Origin: JBCBKZ01 sp039026975
GTDB lineage: Bacteria; Bacteroidota; Bacteroidia; J057
Assembly: GCA_039026975.1 (NCBI GenBank)
Contig: JBCCLI010000182.1
Span: forward strand, 1-12,309
Direction of reading: 5' to 3'
Length of the DNA stretch: 12,309 nucleotides
Shown in pieces: positions 7,701 through 12,309 of this stretch. How positions within the stretch are numbered: position 1 is the stretch's first letter; the number at the start of each line of letters is the position of its first letter. The notes below the pieces were generated by a model. The model had not been told where the DNA came from. It saw only the letters and a program-made list of their open reading frames with translations, and searched no databases. The translations under genes were made by a program, and so were the position numbers.

Positions 7701-9983
7701 CAGATGTATGATAAAGGAGACAGCGTATTCCGAATGGTGGCCGCTGAAACGGGTACGGAGGATTACTACACGGGACTTCCTCCTGGTTATGGTCCCTTTA
7801 TTGAGTCTCAGTTTCCCTTTGTGGAACATGCTGCCAGAGTAATATTAGGCGTAGGGGACGGGGTGTTCAAGGTTCAAGATGAATTCGGTGAAAAGTTTTT
7901 TAGAGAAATCTATACCGCTTATGTTGATCCTTCCCTTTTCTCTATGATGAGTATTGAGGCTATAGAAGGAGATCTTGCTATTACCAGCCCTAATACTGCT
8001 GTCATTAGCACCTCTATTGCAGAGAAGTATTATGGAAATACTGATGTGGTGGGGAAGTGTTTCAGCCTGAGTAATCAGTTTGGCACTCAGGACTATCTGG
8101 TCAGTGGCCTGATACCTGACCCTCCCGTTAATTCTGATCTTCCCACTAATGTGTACCTATCCATAGAAACATTGGCTTCAGATGAAGGAAGGGATGGAAA
8201 CGGATGGGCAGACCCCAATAGATTTGATAATGGCTTTGCCGGAATATTGGTAGAATTCTCTGACCCCCTCATGGCAGGTACCTTCCATGAGGAGGTAAAT
8301 GAATGGATACAAGAAAACAGACAAGGTGAAAACATCACCATTACCCTTCAGGCAGTAAAGGATATTCATATGGGAACCTCCCTAAATGATCCTCTGCCCA
8401 CCTTTGGGAATAGAAAGTTGACTACCTTTCTGTTCATTGTAGCTATACTCATATTGGCCATTGCCTGGTTTAACTACATCAATCTTTCTACCGCCCAGTC
8501 TCTTCAAAGAGCGAAAGAAGTAGGGATCAGGAAGGTGGTTGGTGCCACCAGGAGGCAACTGGTTTTACACTATCTGCTGGAAACCTTACTGTTGACCTTT
8601 CTGGCTTCCATTATTGCTGCCATTGTTATTCCTTTTGCCCAACCGGCCTTTAATAAGCTGATAGATAGCCAGGCTGACTACTGGGTATTTTTGGGTAGTA
8701 CCTTTTTCTGGATGGGGATATTGACGGTTTTGGCGGGTACACTTTTCGCGGGTGCCTATGTAGCCTTTGGGCTAAGTGCGTACATGCCTACAGAAATTTT
8801 ACAAGGAAGATTCATCAGTTCCACGAAAGGTGTTTGGGTCAGAAAGGGGTTAGTGATTTCTCAGTTTGTGATCTCCATAGCGCTCATTACCTATACCCTC
8901 ATCCTTTCTCAGCAGTTGAGCCTGCTAAATGATAGGGATATAGGACTGGCCACTGACCAGCGAGTAGCCATAGAAGGCCCGGATGTAACCAGCGAGAAAT
9001 TTGCTCAGCAGCGGCAGTGGTTCCGGGACCAATTGGAAGCTTTACCCTTTGTTAAGAAATACAGTGCCTCAGGTAACCTTCCTGGCAAAGGCTACACCTT
9101 CTCAGCAGTGGGATTTTCCCGACAAGATGGACAAGTAGAAGAAGCTAAGAACAGCTATAGTATGTTCTTTATAGATGAGAATTTTGTGGATACGTATGAG
9201 ATTCCATTGATAGATGGTAGGACCTTCACTACACAAGAAGTACTCAAAAGTTTGGACGCTGAAAAGATGCTACTGAATGAGTCTGCCATGAAAAAAATGG
9301 GCTTTAATAAGCCCTCTGAGGCGTTAGGAGAATTGGTCAAGTGGGGAGAATTTGAGAGATGGGAGATCATAGGCGTAGTAAAGGACTATCACCACATCTC
9401 TCTGAAGTATGAAATCAGCCCCATGATTTTTCTGCCGGGAAGAAATAGCAGATACTTTACCCTGGAAATGGGCATGGATAATTTCTCAGATAATATGGCC
9501 CAACTGGAGGAACTATACGTAGAAGCTTTCCCCGGAAATCCCTTTCAGTATGAATTCCTGGATGAAACCTTCGCCAGACAATATGAGTCTGAACAGCGTC
9601 TTGGGAAGCTATTTACGAATGCTTCCTTGCTGGCCATTTTCATTTCGGCCTTAGGCTTGTTTGGACTGGTTTCCTTCATCGCACGTCAGCGTACCAAAGA
9701 AATAGGCATCAGGAAGATTCTAGGCGCCTCGGTACAGAACATAGTTACTTTATTCTCACAGGATTTTCTAAAGTTGGTAGGGATTGCCATCCTAATAGCT
9801 TCTCCTATTGCCTGGTACATCGCCAATAATTGGCTTAAGAACTTTGCCTACAGGGTAGACATAGAATGGTGGGTATTTTTGCTTGCTGGCCTGATTGCTG
9901 TGATCATTGCAGCCGGTACGGTAGGTGTACAGAGCATGAAAGCGGCTATGGCTAATCCTGTAGATAGTTTGAGAAGTGAATAA
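7557..9983 (+). CDS. ABC transporter permease with two MacB/FtsX halves, subfamily B (808 aa), mosaic gene
   Basis: Same length and predicted topology as the gene at 5099: TM1 about 20-44, coupling motifs EVGIRKVVGA (321-330) and EIGIRKILGA (715-724), two periplasmic domains, eight helices, tail ANPVDSLRSE. In the periplasmic part it is much nearer to the gene at 10015, for example RMVAAETGTEDYYTGLPPGY. At DNA level it is patchy: codons 1-48 match the 5099 gene best, codons 49-98 match the 10015 gene best, and codons 738-765 match the 5099 gene best. This points to gene conversion within the array. The ATG at 7557 gives MIKTQ, conserved in all B genes; an ATG at 7526 is out of frame. The TAA stop is followed directly by an in-frame TAG. 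No nucleotide-binding domain; substrate unknown. Confidence 0.96.
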   Translation: MIKTQLLIASRQLLKNRTSSFINVIGLALGLAAFFLILGYVSFEWSYNQMYDKGDSVFRMVAAETGTEDYYTGLPPGYGPFIESQFPFVEHAARVILGVGDGVFKVQDEFGEKFFREIYTAYVDPSLFSMMSIEAIEGDLAITSPNTAVISTSIAEKYYGNTDVVGKCFSLSNQFGTQDYLVSGLIPDPPVNSDLPTNVYLSIETLASDEGRDGNGWADPNRFDNGFAGILVEFSDPLMAGTFHEEVNEWIQENRQGENITITLQAVKDIHMGTSLNDPLPTFGNRKLTTFLFIVAILILAIAWFNYINLSTAQSLQRAKEVGIRKVVGATRRQLVLHYLLETLLLTFLASIIAAIVIPFAQPAFNKLIDSQADYWVFLGSTFFWMGILTVLAGTLFAGAYVAFGLSAYMPTEILQGRFISSTKGVWVRKGLVISQFVISIALITYTLILSQQLSLLNDRDIGLATDQRVAIEGPDVTSEKFAQQRQWFRDQLEALPFVKKYSASGNLPGKGYTFSAVGFSRQDGQVEEAKNSYSMFFIDENFVDTYEIPLIDGRTFTTQEVLKSLDAEKMLLNESAMKKMGFNKPSEALGELVKWGEFERWEIIGVVKDYHHISLKYEISPMIFLPGRNSRYFTLEMGMDNFSDNMAQLEELYVEAFPGNPFQYEFLDETFARQYESEQRLGKLFTNASLLAIFISALGLFGLVSFIARQRTKEIGIRKILGASVQNIVTLFSQDFLKLVGIAILIASPIAWYIANNWLKNFAYRVDIEWWVFLLAGLIAVIIAAGTVGVQSMKAAMANPVDSLRSE
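9768..9851 (+). other. 3' tract resembling the upstream B gene (probable gene conversion segment)
   Basis: Codons 738-765 of the gene at 7557, over predicted TM7. By hand count there are 9 differences in 84 bases from the 5099 gene and 19 from the 10015 gene. In the preceding 28 codons the numbers are 23 and 8, so the nearest relative changes here. The right limit cannot be set because the third copy leaves the window. Confidence 0.5.
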
Positions 9984-9998
9984 TAGAACTGATACACT

Positions 9999-10014
9999 CT
10001 AATCTGTTGTTAGC
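9999..10014 (+). promoter_or_regulatory. Conserved leader element before the third B gene
   Basis: CTAATCTGT at 9999-10007, then TGTTAGC, then the ATG at 10015. The bases upstream of the element (9984-9997) differ from the other two spacers, so the element stands out as the retained part. CTAA and TTAG here could pair in a small stem, but the other copies cannot form it. Confidence 0.4.
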
Positions 10015-12309
10015 ATGATTAAGACACAATTACTTATCGCATTCAGACAGTTGCTGAAAAACAGAACCTCAGCCCTGATTAACATTGTGGGACTAGCTCT
10101 GGGCTTGGCAGCCTTTGTCCTAATCTTAGGCTATGTGGCTTTTGAGTGGAGCTATAACCAGATGTATGATAAAGGAGACAGTGTATTCCGAATGGTGGCT
10201 GCTGAAACCGGCACAGAAGATTACTATACAGGCCTTCCCCCTGGTTATGGTCCCTTTATTACTTCTCAGTTTCCCTTTGTGGAAAATGCTGCCAGAGTAA
10301 TATTAGGAGTAGGAGACGGAGTTCTTGGGGTACAGGATGAGTTTGGCGAGAAATTTTTCAGAGAAATCAATACTGCCTACATAGATCCTTCCTTTTTCTC
10401 CATGATGAGTATAGCGGCTACTCAAGGAGACTTGAATCTTTCAGGTCCTAATACTTCCGTCATTAGCACCTCAATAGCTGAAAAATACTATGGTAGCACG
10501 GATGTAGTGGGAAAACGGTTCAGTTTAAGTAATCAGTTTAGTACCCAGGACTATCTGGTCAAGGGAGTAATCCCTGACCCTCCCATGAATTCTGACATCC
10601 CAACTAACATATACCTCTCCCTGGAAACCCTGGCTACAGATGAAGGCAGGGATGGAAATGGGTGGGCAGATCCTAATGGACTTGACAATGGATTTGCCGA
10701 GATATTAGTAGAATTATCTGATCCCTCTATGGCTACCACCTTCCATAAAAAAGTAAATGAATGGGTATCAGAAAACAGGTCCGGTGAAAATGTAACGATT
10801 ACCCTACAGGCAGTAAAGGACATCCATATGGGGACCTCTCTAAATGATCCTCTCCCCACTTTTGGCAATAGAAAGCTGGCTACCTTCCTCTTTATTGTAG
10901 CTATGCTCATACTCGCTATTGCATGGTTTAACTATATCAACTTATCCACTGCTCAATCTCTCCAACGTGCTAAGGAAGTAGGTATTAGAAAGGTAGTAGG
11001 TGCTACCAGAAACCAATTGGTGCTCCATTATCTATTGGAAACCCTGGTATTAACCGTTCTGGCCTTTATCATTGCTGTTCTCATCATTCCATTAATTCAG
11101 CCAGCCTTCAATCTGTTGATAGATGGGCAAACGGATTATGGGGTATTCTTTGGTAGTAAATTTTTCTGGATAGGTATAATTACCGTTTTTGCGGGAACCT
11201 TATTTGCAGGTGCCTATGTAGCCTTTGGGCTAAGTGCATATATGCCTACAGAAATTTTACAGGGAAGATTCATTAGCTCAGCCAAAGGCGTTTGGGTCAG
11301 AAAAGGATTAGTAGTTTCTCAGTTTGTGATCTCTATTGCCTTGATCACCTGTACCCTTATCCTTTCTCAACAACTAAGACTGCTGAACAGAAGAGATATG
11401 GGCTTAGCCACTGATCAGCGAGTGGCCATTGCAGGCCCTGATGTTACCAGTGAGAAATTTGTCCAGCAACGTCAGTGGTTTAGAGACCAATTAGAAGCCC
11501 TGGCGTTTGTCAAGAAATATAGTGCTTCCGGTAACCTTCCTGGTAAAGGCTATAATTTCTCCGCGGTTGGATTTGCGCGTGAAGATGGGCAAGAGGAGGA
11601 TAAAGATAAGAGCTATAGCATGTTCTTCATTGATGAAAACTTTGTAGATACCTATGAGATCAATCTGCTAGATGGGCGAACATTTACCACCCAGGAAGTT
11701 ATCAAGAACTGGGGGGCAGAGAAGATGTTATTAAACGAGTCAGCCCTTAAGCAGATGGGCTTTAGCGAACCTTCCTTAGCATTGGGAGAACTAGTTAATT
11801 GGGGAGAATTCGGAAGATGGGAGATCATAGGTGTGGTACAAGACTACCACCACTATTCTTTGAAATACCAGATACGTCCCATGATCTTTCTTCCTGGAAG
11901 AAATAGCGGATACTTTACCCTGGAAATGGGAATGGATAATTTCTCCGAAAATATGAGCCAGCTGGAGGAACTATATACGGAGGCATTTCCTGGTAACCCG
12001 TTCCAGTATGAATTTCTGGATGAAACCTTTGCCAAGCAATATGAATCTGAGCAGCGACTGGGGAAGCTGTTTACCAACGCCTCTCTGCTGGCCATTTTCA
12101 TTTCTGCCTTGGGACTGTTTGGTCTGGTTTCCTTCATTGCCCGTCAACGTACCAAAGAGATAGGCATCAGAAAGATTTTGGGTGCCTCTGTACAGAACAT
12201 AGTTACCTTATTCTCACAGGATTTTCTGAAACTGGTAGCCATCGCCATTGTTATTGCATCTCCTATAGCTTGGTATATAGCCAGTAATTGGTTGGAGAAC
12301 TTTGCCTAC
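10015..12309 (+). CDS. ABC transporter permease with two MacB/FtsX halves, subfamily B (5' 765 codons, runs off the window)
   Basis: I translated this frame from the ATG at 10015 to the last base and found no stop or frameshift: 765 codons ending NWLENFAY. The 808-aa paralogs have exactly 43 more residues after that point, so only the last helix and the tail should be missing, and the protein should also be 808 aa. It starts MIKTQLLIAFRQLLKNRT. Coupling motifs are EVGIRKVVGA (321-330) and EIGIRKILGA (715-724); the motif QDYHHYSLKYQIRP sits at about 609-622. Topology as in its neighbours, with TM1 about 20-44 and seven of the eight helices visible. It is closest overall to the gene at 7557, 31 bp upstream, but a tract near codons 305-331 is closer to the gene at 5099. 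The ATPase partner and substrate are unknown. Confidence 0.95.
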   Translation, partial: MIKTQLLIAFRQLLKNRTSALINIVGLALGLAAFVLILGYVAFEWSYNQMYDKGDSVFRMVAAETGTEDYYTGLPPGYGPFITSQFPFVENAARVILGVGDGVLGVQDEFGEKFFREINTAYIDPSFFSMMSIAATQGDLNLSGPNTSVISTSIAEKYYGSTDVVGKRFSLSNQFSTQDYLVKGVIPDPPMNSDIPTNIYLSLETLATDEGRDGNGWADPNGLDNGFAEILVELSDPSMATTFHKKVNEWVSENRSGENVTITLQAVKDIHMGTSLNDPLPTFGNRKLATFLFIVAMLILAIAWFNYINLSTAQSLQRAKEVGIRKVVGATRNQLVLHYLLETLVLTVLAFIIAVLIIPLIQPAFNLLIDGQTDYGVFFGSKFFWIGIITVFAGTLFAGAYVAFGLSAYMPTEILQGRFISSAKGVWVRKGLVVSQFVISIALITCTLILSQQLRLLNRRDMGLATDQRVAIAGPDVTSEKFVQQRQWFRDQLEALAFVKKYSASGNLPGKGYNFSAVGFAREDGQEEDKDKSYSMFFIDENFVDTYEINLLDGRTFTTQEVIKNWGAEKMLLNESALKQMGFSEPSLALGELVNWGEFGRWEIIGVVQDYHHYSLKYQIRPMIFLPGRNSGYFTLEMGMDNFSENMSQLEELYTEAFPGNPFQYEFLDETFAKQYESEQRLGKLFTNASLLAIFISALGLFGLVSFIARQRTKEIGIRKILGASVQNIVTLFSQDFLKLVAIAIVIASPIAWYIASNWLENFAY

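Larger units (their letters stand above)
5099..12309 (+). repeat. Tandem repeat block B: three paralogous permease genes
   Basis: Three copies of a second gene type, with an identical predicted length of 808 aa, the same MIKTQ start and a similar leader. The repeat period is 2458 bp for both steps (starts 5099, 7557, 10015). The second and third copies are more alike in the first periplasmic domain than either is to the first copy. Similarity between copies is uneven along the genes. Confidence 0.9.

Noticed and set aside
9999..10014. Possible hairpin CTAA...TTAG before the third B gene
   Set aside because: Only four pairs, and the pairing is not conserved in the spacers at 5083 and 7541, so it is not a supported terminator or riboswitch.
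1..12309. FtsX cell-division gene, insertion sequence, CRISPR array, tRNA or attachment site
   Set aside because: The proteins are about 800 aa with two MacB-type halves, far longer than FtsX. Spacers are at most 36 bp and contain no RNA gene, inverted terminal repeat or short spaced repeat.

Overview
This window is filled end to end by one tandem array of six same-strand paralogous genes. All encode large multi-pass membrane permeases of the MacB/FtsX (type VII ABC transporter) group. The first gene is cut by the left edge and the last by the right edge. Four full genes (790, 791, 808 and 808 aa) lie between them. The spacers are only 25 to 36 bp, with no visible terminator, so the array reads as part of one long operon. 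Two features suggest Bacteroidota, probably a Cytophagales-like lineage: roughly 800-aa permeases in which two MacB-like halves are fused, and the absence of Shine-Dalgarno sequences before every start. No species or gene symbol can be supported.

Layout: 1-5068 holds subfamily A (three genes: a 3' fragment, 790 aa, 791 aa), starting MLKNY/MLRNY. 5099-12309 holds subfamily B (three genes: 808 aa, 808 aa, and 765 aa visible of an expected 808), starting MIKTQ. The order A-A-A-B-B-B implies two founder genes that were each amplified in place. All five visible C-termini end ANPVxSLRSE.

Each full protein has the same predicted plan: TM1, a periplasmic MacB-type domain, TM2-4 with a cytoplasmic EVGIRK coupling motif, TM5, a second periplasmic domain, and TM6-8 with an EIGIRK coupling motif. 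One chain should therefore supply both membrane halves of a transporter, with the ATP-binding subunit coming from elsewhere. None of the genes encodes an ATPase and none lies in the window. Substrates cannot be told from the sequence.

The most interesting signal is mosaicism within subfamily B. The fifth gene resembles the fourth in its leader and first 48 codons, switches to resembling the sixth from about codon 49, and returns to resembling the fourth at about codon 738. This suggests gene conversion between array members. A 9-base element, CTAATCTGT, sits exactly 7 bases before the start codon of all three B genes.
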